Assembly: GCA_044375695.1 (NCBI GenBank)
Contig: JBILMG010000001.1
Location: 1-54,827 of the forward strand
Direction: 5' to 3'
Length of the DNA: 54,827 nucleotides
Source: DATDYW01 sp044375695
Lineage (GTDB): Bacteria > Patescibacteriota > Minisyncoccia > Phycocordibacterales > JAACPR01
Positions within the stretch are counted from its first letter, which is position 1; each line of letters opens with the position of its first letter. A model generated the notes under the pieces. The model saw nothing but the letters and a program-made list of their open reading frames with translations, was not told the origin of the DNA and ran no database searches. This document shows positions 23,235 to 30,992 of this stretch, piece after piece. Made by a program: the position numbers and the translations under genes.

Positions 23235-24260
23235 ATGGCTAAAAAAACTATTCAGACCGTGTTCTTCTTCGCGCTCCTCTTGGCGGCGCTCGCGGCGTCG
23301 GTGGCCATGTTCATGCCGTTCTTCAACGTGATCGCGCTCTCGGCGATCCTGGCGCTCACGTTCCAGCCGCTCTTCCGTTTCCTGCGCGACCGCGTCTGCT
23401 TCCGCCGCGGCACCCCGGCGGCGCTCCTCACGCTCCTCGTCATCGCGGGCCTCGTCATTGGCCCGCTCTCCTGGATCGGGGCGCGCGTCCTCGATGAGTC
23501 CCGCGAGGTTTACGCCAACCTTTCGCAGGCGAGCGCCGCGAGCTTCTCGGCCCGCCTCGAAGGCTGGGTCGAGGCGCCGGTGCGCGCCTACGTCGACGGC
23601 TTCGAGCTCGACCTACGCGCTTACGCCTCGGCGGTGTTCCGCTACCTGGCCGGAAACGCCGGCGCGGTGCTCTCGGGCGCGCTGTCGGCGGTCGCCTCGC
23701 TCGCGCTCACCCTCATCGCCACCTTCTTCTTCCTCAAGGATGGGCCCGCGCTGCTTGCCCAGCTGCGTCGCCTGTCGCCGCTCGACGAGGACGACGACGT
23801 CGCCATTGGCGGCAAGGTAGCCGCCGCGGTCCGCGCGGTGGTGCACGGCGTCGTCCTGGTGGGCGCTATTCAGGGCATCCTCGTCGGCGTCGGCTTCGCG
23901 GTGTTCGGCGTTGGCAACGCGACCCTCTGGGGCACGTTCGCGGCGCTCCTCGCCATGGTGCCAGGCCTCGGCACGGGCGTGGTAACCCTGCCGGCTGTCC
24001 TCTACATGCTGGCGGCGGGGAAGACCGGCGCGGCGATCGGCGTCGGCGTCTGGGGCTTCGCCGTCGTCGGCCTAATCGACAATTTCCTGGCGCCGTACTT
24101 CTATAGCAAGGGCGTGCACATTCACCAGGTGGCCATTCTCTTCGGCGTGCTCGGGGGCATCGCCCTGTTCGGGCCGCTCGGGTTCGTCTACGGCCCGGTG
24201 CTCCTGGCGCTCCTGCACGCGCTGGTTTCCTCGTACCGCGAGCGGTTCATGGGGCAGTAG
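23235..24260 (+). CDS. AI-2E/PerM family transporter
   Basis: 341 aa, eight TM helices: three at the N-terminus, a cytoplasmic/soluble stretch with amphipathic helices (about residues 85-145), then five more. The C-terminal LIDNFLAPYFYSKGVHIHQVAILFG and GPLGFVYGPV are hallmark motifs of the family. Members export small molecules or act as Na+/H+ antiporters; the substrate is not predictable. TAGAAT ends 6 nt before the ATG. Confidence 0.9.
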   Translation: MAKKTIQTVFFFALLLAALAASVAMFMPFFNVIALSAILALTFQPLFRFLRDRVCFRRGTPAALLTLLVIAGLVIGPLSWIGARVLDESREVYANLSQASAASFSARLEGWVEAPVRAYVDGFELDLRAYASAVFRYLAGNAGAVLSGALSAVASLALTLIATFFFLKDGPALLAQLRRLSPLDEDDDVAIGGKVAAAVRAVVHGVVLVGAIQGILVGVGFAVFGVGNATLWGTFAALLAMVPGLGTGVVTLPAVLYMLAAGKTGAAIGVGVWGFAVVGLIDNFLAPYFYSKGVHIHQVAILFGVLGGIALFGPLGFVYGPVLLALLHALVSSYRERFMGQ

Positions 24261-24281
24261 GGGAAAGGCTTTTTTGGGAGG

Positions 24282-24306
24282 GTGGCGCGCCGGAACGGCG
24301 CGCCAC
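24282..24306 (+). terminator. Hairpin after the AI-2E family gene
   Basis: Perfect GTGGCGCGCC / GGCGCGCCAC, tail TTGCTTTTA is weak. Confidence 0.6.
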
Positions 24307-24319
24307 TTGCTTTTATAGT

Positions 24320-24498
24320 AAAATATGTTATCTTTTTCCGACCGCAGTCACCCCACGCTTTAGGGAGAACGGCCTCGCCGCAGCGCGAGCCCAGGAACTC
24401 CACGGATTTGGGTAGCACGAGCCGCTAGGCTCTCTCGGACCACTTTAGGTCTCAGTGCGGCTTACGCTAACGGGCGCAGAGCGCCCACCCAACAAAAA
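24320..24498 (+). promoter_or_regulatory. Long structured leader of the DEAD-box helicase gene
   Basis: An AT-rich promoter region (TTTTATAGTAAAATATGTTATC, split here as TATAGT..TTATCT) lies at about 24312-24335, and the start codon is at 24499. That leaves a GC-rich leader of about 155 nt with predicted stems such as GCCGC/GCGGC and GGACC/GGTCT, and no ORF. Most genes here have no leader, so this length is exceptional; autoregulation or cold-shock control is plausible. Confidence 0.5.
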
Positions 24499-25977
24499 GT
24501 GAACAATCAGTCTTCTCACGGTCGCTCCGGCGGCCCTCGCCGTTCGTTCGGCGGCCCGCGCCCTCAGGGTCAGGGTGCTCCTCGCCGTTCGTTCGGCGGC
24601 GGCCACGCGCCCCGCGCCGAAGATCGCGGCGTTTTCCGCGGCGATGACCGCGCCCCGCAGGGCGGCGGTCACGGCTCTTCCTACGCCGGCGGCTCCCGCG
24701 GCTACCAGAGCGGCGGCCAGGGCTCTTCCCAGGGCGGCTACGCGCCCCGCTCCGGCGGCTATGCCGGTCGCTCCGGCGGCAGCCGCTTCGGCGGCCAGGG
24801 CGGCTCTCGCGGCGGCTTTAGCGGCGGTCGCTCCGGCGGCTTCGGCGGCCGCGGCAAGCGCGGCGGCCAGACCATCGACGTCGAGCGCATCATCCGCGAG
24901 GAGCGCGAGCGCGCGGCGCACCAGGGCCCCGTTGCCGTCGTGAAGATCGAGCACTCCTTCGCGGAGTTCCCGTTCCTCCCGCGCATTCACCAGAACATCG
25001 AGAACCTCGGCTACAAGCTGCCGTCCCCGATTCAGGACCGCTCTATTCCGGCCGCGCTCGCGGGTTCCGATGTCATCGGCCTCGCGGACACCGGTACCGG
25101 CAAGACCGCTGCGTTCCTGCTCCCGCTCATCGATAAGGTTCTCAGGAAGCCCGGCGAGCGCGTCCTCGTGATCGCGCCGACCCGCGAGCTCGCGGTGCAG
25201 ATCGACGAGGAGCTCCAGAAGTTCTCGTCGGGCACGCACGCGCGCGGCGCGGTGTGCATCGGCGGCGCGCCGATGGGCAAGCAGATTCGCCAGCTGCGCG
25301 AGATTCCGTCCTTCGTGATCGGCACCCCGGGCCGCCTCAAGGACCTCCGCGACCAGCGCGTCCTCAAGTTCGAGGAGTTCCGCAACGTCGTCCTCGACGA
25401 GGTGGACCGCATGCTCGACATGGGGTTCATCGCCCCGATCCGCGCCATCATGCGCGAGACCCCAGGCGACCGGCAGACGCTGCTCTTCTCGGCCACCATG
25501 CCGCCGGAGATTCGCGCCCTCGCCGCGGAGTTCCTCCGCAATCCGGTGACCATCGAGATCGCCTCGAACCGCTCGTCGTCTTCGGTCGAGCAGGAGGTCA
25601 TTCGCGTCGATTTCGCCAAGAAGTACGACGCGCTCTGCGAGCTCCTGAAGCGCCCGGAGATGGCCCGCGTCCTCGTCTTCAACGAGACGAAGCACGGCGC
25701 CGAGAAGCTCGCCAAGAACCTCCAGAAGGACGGCTTCGCGGCGGACGCCATTCACGGCGGCCGCAGCCAGCCGCAGCGCCAGCGCGCGCTCAACGCCTTC
25801 AAGTCGGGCGCCGTTAAGGTGCTCGTGGCGACCGACGTGGCCGCCCGCGGCATCGACGTGAAGAACGTCTCGCACGTGGTGAACTACACGCTCCCGCACA
25901 CCCGCGAGGACTACGTGCACCGCGTCGGCCGCACCGGCCGCGGCGGCGAGACCGGCAAGGCGTACTCGTTCGTCTAG
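24499..25977 (+). CDS. DEAD-box RNA helicase with N-terminal Gly/Ser/Arg-rich domain
   Basis: 492 aa, GTG start. Residues 1-125 are low-complexity (SGG, RGG, QGG, GRSGG repeats). The helicase core follows: Q-motif (SPIQ), Walker A DTGTGKT, PTRELA, TPGR, a DEVD motif II (variant of DEAD), SAT, and C-terminal ARGID and HRVGRTGR. The protein stops 13 residues after motif VI, so it lacks the usual C-terminal extension of RhlE/CsdA-type proteins. Probable role: RNA unwinding in ribosome assembly or decay. The N-terminal location of the RGG region is unusual. Confidence 0.9.
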   Translation: MNNQSSHGRSGGPRRSFGGPRPQGQGAPRRSFGGGHAPRAEDRGVFRGDDRAPQGGGHGSSYAGGSRGYQSGGQGSSQGGYAPRSGGYAGRSGGSRFGGQGGSRGGFSGGRSGGFGGRGKRGGQTIDVERIIREERERAAHQGPVAVVKIEHSFAEFPFLPRIHQNIENLGYKLPSPIQDRSIPAALAGSDVIGLADTGTGKTAAFLLPLIDKVLRKPGERVLVIAPTRELAVQIDEELQKFSSGTHARGAVCIGGAPMGKQIRQLREIPSFVIGTPGRLKDLRDQRVLKFEEFRNVVLDEVDRMLDMGFIAPIRAIMRETPGDRQTLLFSATMPPEIRALAAEFLRNPVTIEIASNRSSSSVEQEVIRVDFAKKYDALCELLKRPEMARVLVFNETKHGAEKLAKNLQKDGFAADAIHGGRSQPQRQRALNAFKSGAVKVLVATDVAARGIDVKNVSHVVNYTLPHTREDYVHRVGRTGRGGETGKAYSFV

Positions 25978-25993
25978 CCAAACTTTAGCTACG

Positions 25994-26032
25994 AAAAAGA
26001 CCGGCGGCCGCTTCGCGGCCGCCGGTCTTTTT
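25994..26032. terminator. Bidirectional terminator after the helicase gene
   Basis: AAAAAGACCGGCGGCCGC / GCGGCCGCCGGTCTTTTT, loop TTC. Confidence 0.9.
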
Positions 26033-26047
26033 GTCTGTAAAAGAAAA

Positions 26048-26065
26048 CCGTCGCCGAGGCGACGG
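26048..26065 (-). terminator. Terminator of the MarR gene
   Basis: CCGTCGCC / GGCGACGG, tail TTTTCTTTT on the minus strand. Confidence 0.85.
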
Positions 26066-26078
26066 GCATGAGCTGGCG

Positions 26079-26528
26079 TTAGGCGCCGGATACAATCTTG
26101 AGCGAGAGCACGCCGAGGAGCTGCTGCAGGGCGAGGGCGGCGTCAATCTGCTGGCCGAAACGCTCGTCGATGAGCGTGACGGTAACCTCGTCTAGGCGCG
26201 TCAGGAGGCCGATTCCCGTGTCCGTGATTCGGACCACCACCTTGCGGCGATCGTCGACGGCGTGGCGGCGCTGGAGGAAACCTAGCTTCTCGAGGCGGTC
26301 TACGGTTCCGGTAGCCGACGCGGTCGAGGTGCCTAGCCACTTCGCGACATCCGTCATTATGACCTCTCCGCGCTCCGCGGCGATGTGCCGCATCAGGTTG
26401 GACTGCCTAGGGCTGACGTTCTCCTTGTTGAGGATTGGCGCGAGCGCGGGGGCTACCTCCACCGAGAGCTGGTGAAGGATAATGGAGAGGGCAATTGCGT
26501 TCTGTCTTTGGTTTCTTGTCTTTTGCAT
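26079..26528 (-). CDS. MarR family transcriptional regulator
   Basis: 149 aa from ATG 26528. The helix-turn-helix region VSPRQSNLMRHIAAERG...TDVAKWLGTSTASATGTVDRLEKLGF and the wing RRHAVDDRRKVVVRITDTG (residues ~45-110) are typical of MarR. It should act as a dimeric repressor responding to a small ligand. The divergent neighbour is the DUF3850 gene at 26778; their shared 249-bp intergenic region is a plausible operator site, though I see no clean palindrome. Confidence 0.85.
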   Translation of the reverse strand: MQKTRNQRQNAIALSIILHQLSVEVAPALAPILNKENVSPRQSNLMRHIAAERGEVIMTDVAKWLGTSTASATGTVDRLEKLGFLQRRHAVDDRRKVVVRITDTGIGLLTRLDEVTVTLIDERFGQQIDAALALQQLLGVLSLKIVSGA

Positions 26529-26777
26529 TTTCGTATTTCTTTGTCGGCGGGTTTTCCCCGCGCTGCTTTGGCATTCCCATCCGCACGGGTAGCCGATTGG
26601 TTCGCGGTGCGGCCGCGGCCGGAGGCGTTCATCGTCAGCTTCGCGGGCAAGAGCCCGGAGAGGCGACGCGTTAAGGCCGGCATGTCGTCTTTTTCGGTTT
26701 CGAAAGGACGTCGCGCCAACTTTTAACACATTTTCGTAAATTTGCCATTACCCGACGCGGCGGGTAGGGTGGCCGCC

Positions 26778-27350
26778 ATGTTCATTACTAAAGGTATCGA
26801 CGCAGACTGCTTCGCCGAAATGCGCGGCGGCAAAAAGTTCTACGAGCTGCGCCTGGGAGATTTTCCCGGCCGCGCGGGCGACATTCTGGCTCTCAGGGAA
26901 AAAGGTGCCGACGGCAGCTACACCGGCCAGGTGCTGGCCTACCAGATCACCTACGCCTCGACGTTCCGCCTCGACGCGCTGCCCTGGCCACGCGAGGAGG
27001 TCGACCGTCTGGGCATCGCACTCATGTCGGTCGAGCCAATCGGCGGAGGGCGGCAAGACGGCGACGTGCCGCTCAAGACCTGGCCGACCTACTTCGAAGA
27101 GGTCTTCGTTGGCCGCAAGCGCCACGAGTTCCGCCTGGGCGATCGCCTGTACCCGCCCGGCACGGTTCTGCTCCTAGAGGAGTGGGACCACGAGGCTAAG
27201 CCTCCTGCCTACACCGGCTGCTACTGCCGCGTCCGCGTGACGCAGTCGCGCCGCTGGAGCCTCGCCGAGCTCGGCCGCTTCTGGTCGCTCGCCGAAATCG
27301 AGGAGAAGGGCCTCTGCGCGATTAGCCTCTACCCGCTCGACGCCGCCTAA
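26778..27350 (+). CDS. Tandem DUF3850 (ASCH/PUA-like) protein
   Basis: 190 aa from ATG 26778 with TAGGGT ending 7 nt upstream. The second half (WPTYFEEVFVGRKRHEFRLGD...LLLEEWD...YTG) matches DUF3850, an ASCH-like RNA-binding fold. The first half (DADCFAEMRGGKKFYELRLGD...LALREK...YTG) repeats the same pattern, so the gene is an internal duplication. Probable nucleic-acid-binding protein. Confidence 0.75.
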   Translation: MFITKGIDADCFAEMRGGKKFYELRLGDFPGRAGDILALREKGADGSYTGQVLAYQITYASTFRLDALPWPREEVDRLGIALMSVEPIGGGRQDGDVPLKTWPTYFEEVFVGRKRHEFRLGDRLYPPGTVLLLEEWDHEAKPPAYTGCYCRVRVTQSRRWSLAELGRFWSLAEIEEKGLCAISLYPLDAA

Positions 27351-27385
27351 CCGGGCGGCTTTTCTTTTTCCGCGGGGAGGGTAGG

Positions 27386-27648
27386 GTGGGGCGGATGACC
27401 GCGCTCGCACCTTCACGTTCCAGTGGCCAGAAATCGCCCAAACAGAAACCCTTCCGCCTCCCGTTCCGCACGCTGCGCCCGCAGCCGCCGCGGCGAGATT
27501 TCGGCGGCCGCCCGCCGCTTAACGTGTGTGGCCCGGAGGCGGGGAAGAGCCCGACCCCGAGCCACGCCCGGCGTTCGTGCCCACCTACATCGCGGGCGTG
27601 CCGATCCTCGGCTTTGCCGGCTTCCGGCTCGTCCAGCCCCGCTCCTAG
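27386..27648 (+). pseudogene. Small ORF with an apparent frameshift
   Basis: ATG 27386 has TAGGGT 7 nt upstream. Frame 1 is plausible to about 27540. After that the protein-like reading is in another frame (EEPDPEPRPAFVPTYIAGVP...VQPRS), ending at TAG 27646-27648, directly inside a terminator hairpin (27635-27657). Either a real frameshift, a sequence error at the G-rich stretch near 27535-27548, or two chance frames. No family recognised. Confidence 0.35.
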
Positions 27649-27665
27649 GAGGGGGCTTTTCTTTT
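27635..27665 (+). terminator. Terminator at the end of the broken small ORF
   Basis: AGCCCC-G-CTC / GAG-GGGGCT with tail TTTTCTTTTT. Confidence 0.8.
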
Positions 27666-27693
27666 TCAAAATATGTGTTAGGGTTTGGAACGA

Positions 27694-28089
27694 ATGCCCC
27701 TTCGAACACCTCGTCTTTTGATGACGTTGGTAGTCGCGCTGTCCGGGGCTGCCATAGCCGCCCCGCGTCGCCCCGACGATCCAATCGCCGTCGCGTGCGG
27801 TCCGCCTCCGGCTCTCGAGCCGGTCGAGCTGCCGGACATGGCCGCGCTCGCCCAAGAGTACTCGTTCTCGGCGTTCGAATCGCAAGACGACCTCTACTAC
27901 GAGCCCACGGCCGAACCACCGCCCCCAGCGATTTCCCGCCACGTCGACCTCGCGTCGTCGCAGCGGGCCTCCGCCGGAACCAGAACCAAAACCGCGGGAC
28001 GAGTCCGCATCCGCGGACCTCCAGCAAAAAGCAGAGCAGCCCACTCACTCATGGCGGGCTGCTCTTTTCTTTTGGCCGAACGGCTATAG
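27694..28089 (+). CDS. Exported small protein, C-terminal frame doubtful
   Basis: 131 aa from ATG 27694 (TAGGGT 8 nt upstream). Signal peptide (residues 1-22) and an acidic, Pro-rich mature part. The frame crosses the hairpin 28034-28064, which has a TTTTCTTTT tail and should end the transcript. A different frame gives a more natural tail (PPEPEPKPRDESASADLQQK). A frameshift in the C-rich stretch near 27918 is likely, so the last 60 residues are uncertain. Confidence 0.45.
   Translation: MPLRTPRLLMTLVVALSGAAIAAPRRPDDPIAVACGPPPALEPVELPDMAALAQEYSFSAFESQDDLYYEPTAEPPPPAISRHVDLASSQRASAGTRTKTAGRVRIRGPPAKSRAAHSLMAGCSFLLAERL
28034..28072 (+). terminator. Terminator within the end of ORF 27694-28089
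   Basis: GAGCAGCCC / GGGCTGCTC, tail TTTTCTTTT. Confidence 0.85.
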
Positions 28090-28299
28090 CCCCTGCAGGA
28101 CGTCGAGCCCGCCGGTGTAGGCCGAGAGACCCGAGAGCATGCTGGGCAGGGCGAAGGCGAAGAGGAGCAGGGGAATCACGAAGGCGGCCACCGTGATGAT
28201 GCCCGTCCACAGGAAAATCGTGTACAGGCGCTTGGTGACCTTGGCCACCTCGTCAATCTTGGCTTCGAGCGCCGCGAGGCGCGCTTCAATTTCTGGCAT
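28084..28299 (-). CDS. Small membrane protein with N-terminal coiled coil, 71 aa
   Basis: ATG 28299, TACAAT ending 6 nt upstream on the minus strand. A short heptad region (EARLAALEAKIDEVAKVTK) leads to one TM helix (residues 30-60). Function unknown. It resembles many small helix-anchored proteins of CPR genomes. Confidence 0.65.
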   Translation of the reverse strand: MPEIEARLAALEAKIDEVAKVTKRLYTIFLWTGIITVAAFVIPLLLFAFALPSMLSGLSAYTGGLDVLQGL

Positions 28300-28370
28300 G
28301 GGCCTATTGTACCCCCGCTCCACAAGGTCCCCATCGTCGGCTCATCGGCCGGCGGTATAATCGCCCCACG

Positions 28371-28865
28371 ATGCTGAGCCAAAGAGACCTAGAGCAGATT
28401 CGCCAAATCACCCGCGAGGTATCCGCGGAGGTTTCCAGAGAGGTTCTTCGGGAAGAGCTACCCAAAGCTTTCGAGATTTTCGAAATCAGAATGGACCGAA
28501 AAATGGACGCTCGCTTCGCCGCGCAGGAGCGCTGGATCACCACCCGCTTCGATCGGCTCGAGGGCGAAATCGACGGCTTGGCCCAGGCTACCGCGGCCGG
28601 ATTTGCCCGCGTGGACGAGCGCTTCGCTCAGGTGGACGAGCGCTTCGCTCAGGTGGATGAACGCTTCGATCAGGTGGATGAACGCTTCGCTCGGGTAGAT
28701 GAGCGCTTCGATCAAATGGACGAACACCTTACCCAGGTCGACGCCCGGCTGGAGCGCGTCGAATCCAGGCTGGGCGCGGCTGACGCCCTCGACCCGGATG
28801 CTCCCGACGGCGAGGCGGGGGAGGGCCCGTGGCTCCCGCCGCTTCGCCCCGCGCCCGAACGTTAA
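28371..28865 (+). CDS. Coiled-coil protein with tandem heptads, 164 aa
   Basis: TATAAT ends 9 nt before ATG 28371. A charged helical N-terminus, then five or more 7-residue repeats of the form VDERFxQ (residues about 82-125), then a Pro-rich tail. No TM segment. It should form an elongated coiled coil; role unknown. The heptads are encoded by 21-bp DNA repeats (28615-28740). Confidence 0.7.
   Translation: MLSQRDLEQIRQITREVSAEVSREVLREELPKAFEIFEIRMDRKMDARFAAQERWITTRFDRLEGEIDGLAQATAAGFARVDERFAQVDERFAQVDERFDQVDERFARVDERFDQMDEHLTQVDARLERVESRLGAADALDPDAPDGEAGEGPWLPPLRPAPER
28615..28740. repeat. 21-bp tandem repeat inside the coiled-coil gene
   Basis: About six units of GTGGAyGArCGCTTCGmTCAG; the first two are identical and later ones diverge. 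Each unit encodes one heptad, so copy-number change alters coil length without frameshift. Confidence 0.9.
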
Positions 28866-28992
28866 GGCTTGGGGCCTTTCCCGGCCGTCCCCGTCCTTGA
28901 AGAAACCCCGAAACTAAGGTAATTTTTGCCCGTCCCGTCCGCTATTTGCCCGCCGCCCGTCTTGCCCTTTGCCCCCGTCCGTCCCTACCCAT

Positions 28993-29063
28993 TGCGGGAT
29001 CGTCTAATGGTAGGACCCACGACTCTGAATCGTGTTATCTAGGTTCGAATCCTAGTCCCGCAG
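28993..29063 (+). tRNA. tRNA-Gln(CTG), anchor of the cassette array
   Basis: Acceptor TGCGGGA/TCCCGCA, anticodon stem ACGAC../..TCGTGT around CTCTGAA (anticodon CTG), T-arm CTAGG-TTCGAAT-CCTAG, discriminator G, no CCA. Its 3' end (29056 onward) is the left arm of a 28-bp perfect inverted repeat, and its 3' sequence is partly repeated downstream at 29281, 30241 and 32882. Confidence 0.95.
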
Positions 29064-29332
29064 CAAAAACGAAAGCCTCGCCGCTAACCCGGCGAGGCTT
29101 TCGTTTTTGCTGCGGGAAGCAACCGTGCGGGGCACGGTTGCGCCTAGGATTCGAAGGCCGCAGCGGGGTACCCGTCGCCCGGCCCTGCGGCGATGGGTCG
29201 CGAAGCGGGGTCGCGAGCACTTTGGCTTTTGGAATCCGTTCCAGAATCAGAGGATTCCAAAAGACTTAGTGACTCGTGACCGAGCCTAGTCCCGCAGCCA
29301 GCTTGAGCGAGGTTCCCATGTCCGAGGTGCCC
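29056..29332 (+). repeat. tRNA-Gln-linked folded repeat element 1
   Basis: The order is: perfect 28-bp inverted repeat (29056-29083 / 29090-29117); 10-bp hairpin (29119-29141); inverted tRNA T-arm CCTAGGATTCGAA (29143-29155); AAGGCCGCAGC box; ACCCGTCGCC/GGCGATGGGT hairpin; core GGTCGCGAGCACTTTGG - inner hairpin (29226-29263) - ACTTAGTGACTCGTGACC (29209-29281). The tail CGAGCCTAGTCCCGCAGCCA (29281-29300) copies the tRNA 3' end. GTCCGAGGTGCC (29320-29331) follows. The first hairpin can also terminate the tRNA. Confidence 0.85.
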
Positions 29333-29384
29333 TTGGTTCCAGCAGCAGAACCGCTGAAATCTCCTTTGTGTTACTATGGTGATT

Positions 29385-29939
29385 ATGGAAAGCGTAGGCG
29401 TGCCGGAGAGAAACTCTCTTGATTCGACGGAGGGTGTCATGACAGAAAAGGTCGGAGAAAATATCCGGACAATTCCTGAATACAAGACAAAAGGGAAGCT
29501 TTCAGAATTCGAGGAAGACAAGGTGCCGCATCCCAGGAAGATACCCGACATCCGGGAGGTGAAGCTGTGGACTCTTGCCGGGAAGGATAGCGAAGCCTTC
29601 ATCCAGAGCGTGCACAAAAAAATCCTTCGAGTTGGTAAAAAATCTCCGGTGCTCGGGATAGAGGCTGCAAATTTCTTGCTTGCGAATGCGCCAGATGAAT
29701 GGAAGGGGTCCCGTATCCTGCTCTGGGACTTCTTCAGATCAAAGGATGATTTTCCCGTACTGAAGTACCTGGAGTTCGATACCGAAAATGAGGTCTGGCT
29801 GGTGAAGAACATCACCCTTGATGTGGGTGGTCTTGCGACGCCTGGTTTGCCGGGGGCCCACAACGGGACGAACATATGGGGCGATACGTGGAAAGTTCCT
29901 TTCGTGACTGAGCCTTTTGAAGAGTCGTACGACCTGTAG
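29385..29939 (+). CDS. Cassette gene 1: hypothetical protein, 184 aa
   Basis: ATG 29385, with TACTAT (29372-29377) ending 7 nt upstream; an earlier ATG at 29376 overlaps that box. Soluble, charged; no signal peptide or TM segment. Base composition and codon use are clearly less GC-rich than most neighbours, suggesting transfer. Not recognised. Flanked by GTCCGAGGTGCC (29320) and GTCCGATGTGCC (29951). Confidence 0.7.
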   Translation: MESVGVPERNSLDSTEGVMTEKVGENIRTIPEYKTKGKLSEFEEDKVPHPRKIPDIREVKLWTLAGKDSEAFIQSVHKKILRVGKKSPVLGIEAANFLLANAPDEWKGSRILLWDFFRSKDDFPVLKYLEFDTENEVWLVKNITLDVGGLATPGLPGAHNGTNIWGDTWKVPFVTEPFEESYDL

Positions 29940-30027
29940 GAATTTTTGGCGTCCGATGTGCCTCGTTTTATTGCCAAGACGAGTGCTTGCGGGGCAACGC
30001 CCGAAACAGCTACGAGCCCGAGCTGCC

Positions 30028-30290
30028 CAGCAAAAAAGAAGCCCGGCCACCTTGGGGTGGCCGGGCTTCTTTTTTGCTGCGGGAAGCGAGGCAACTGCTT
30101 GCCTCGCGCCTAGGATTCGAAGGGCGCAGCGATGCCGGAGGCTTTGCGACGGCCGCGAGCCGGGGTCGCGGGTACTTAGCCGTTTGGCGGCCAGAAAAAG
30201 AAACTTCACCTTCGCCGCCAAATCGGCTTAGTAACCCGTGACCGAACCTAGTCCCGCAGACAGCTTGAGCGAGGTTCCTGTGTCCGAGGT
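30028..30290 (+). repeat. tRNA-Gln-linked folded repeat element 2
   Basis: 24-bp perfect inverted repeat (30028-30051 / 30056-30079) containing CTTCTTTTTT (terminator of cassette 1). A GCGAGGCAA/TTGCCTCGC hairpin, the inverted T-arm CCTAGGATTCGAA (30109-30121) and the core GGTCGCGGGTACTTAG - hairpin (30180-30226) - CTTAGTAACCCGTGACC (30164-30243) follow. The tail CGAACCTAGTCCCGCAGAC and GTCCGAGGT (30282) end it. Compared with element 1 the core stem shows paired changes (GGGT/ACCC against GAGC/GACTC). Confidence 0.85.
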
Positions 30291-30314
30291 ATGTTGATGC
30301 TATATAATCTCGTC

Positions 30315-30824
30315 ATGAAAAAATTAGACAAGAAAGCGGTCTGGCTCTTCTTTATCGGCTCGCTCGGAACAGTCGTCATTCTGTTCGTGGTGCTTGCGCT
30401 CTACGCACTTATCGAATCCCAGGCCGTGAGGGAAATTATCGAGCCCGATGTCGTCCTCCCCTGGGTCACCGTTGCAGCCGTCGCGCTGGTCGTGATTTCC
30501 TACATCTGGGCTCGGCTCACGTACCAGTTTTACCGCTACAACCTGACCGACCAAGGCTTCCAAAAAGAGTACGGAATCATCTGGAAAAAGTACGTCACCA
30601 TCCCGTACTCGCGCATCCAGAACGTGGACATCTACCGCGGTCTGCTCGCGAGGATTCTCGGTCTCTCCGACCTCAACATCCAGACCGCTGGCGCCGGCGT
30701 GCCCTCTGGTTCCGCTGCTGGATTCGGCGCCGAAGGGCGGTTGCCCGGCCTGTCTCGTGCCGACGCCGAGCACGTGCGCGATGAGCTCTTGCGCCGCGCG
30801 GGCTCGAAAGGTCAAGGTCTCTAG
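30315..30824 (+). CDS. Cassette gene 2: bPH2 (YdbS-like) membrane protein
   Basis: 169 aa from ATG 30315, TATAAT ending 6 nt upstream. Two N-terminal TM helices (residues 10-35 and 48-68), then a bacterial PH-like domain: RYNLTDQGFQKEYGI..., TIPYSRIQNVDIYRG, LGLSDLNIQTAG. This is the YdbS/DUF304 pattern. Cytoplasmic face of the membrane; function unknown. Confidence 0.8.
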   Translation: MKKLDKKAVWLFFIGSLGTVVILFVVLALYALIESQAVREIIEPDVVLPWVTVAAVALVVISYIWARLTYQFYRYNLTDQGFQKEYGIIWKKYVTIPYSRIQNVDIYRGLLARILGLSDLNIQTAGAGVPSGSAAGFGAEGRLPGLSRADAEHVRDELLRRAGSKGQGL

Positions 30825-30863
30825 GGTCCGTCGCTAATTCCGGGAAATATAGTGCCGCGCCCC

Positions 30864-30923
30864 GTGGGGTAGCCATCACCCCGCCACCAGAAAGGTTCTA
30901 ACGTCGTCCAGCGCCCGCAGCCA
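30864..30923 (+). repeat. Short cassette junction, copy 1
   Basis: GTGGGGTAGCCATCACCCCGCCA (small hairpin), then GGTTCTAACGTCGTCCAGCGCCCGCAGCCA, which looks like a tRNA T-loop plus a CCA-bearing 3' end (quoted in parts; see 30864-30886 and 30894-30923). Matches 31890-31943. Confidence 0.65.
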
Positions 30924-30992
30924 ACGTTTTTGAGAGAGGTCCGTGTGTTCGGTCCGTTTCAGGCTCCGAGTGGCTGGTATAGAATGTTGCCC

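Noticed and set aside
24340..24498. Housekeeping RNA (SRP RNA, RNase P RNA, tmRNA) upstream of the helicase
   Set aside because: None of the conserved core motifs of these RNAs could be found.
24445..25920. 491-codon minus-strand frame over the helicase gene
   Set aside because: Shadow of a Gly/Ala-rich gene with no domain motifs.
26453..26719. 88-codon minus-strand frame overlapping the start of the MarR gene
   Set aside because: Basic and plausible at first sight, but no promoter box, and it overlaps the MarR N-terminus in another frame.
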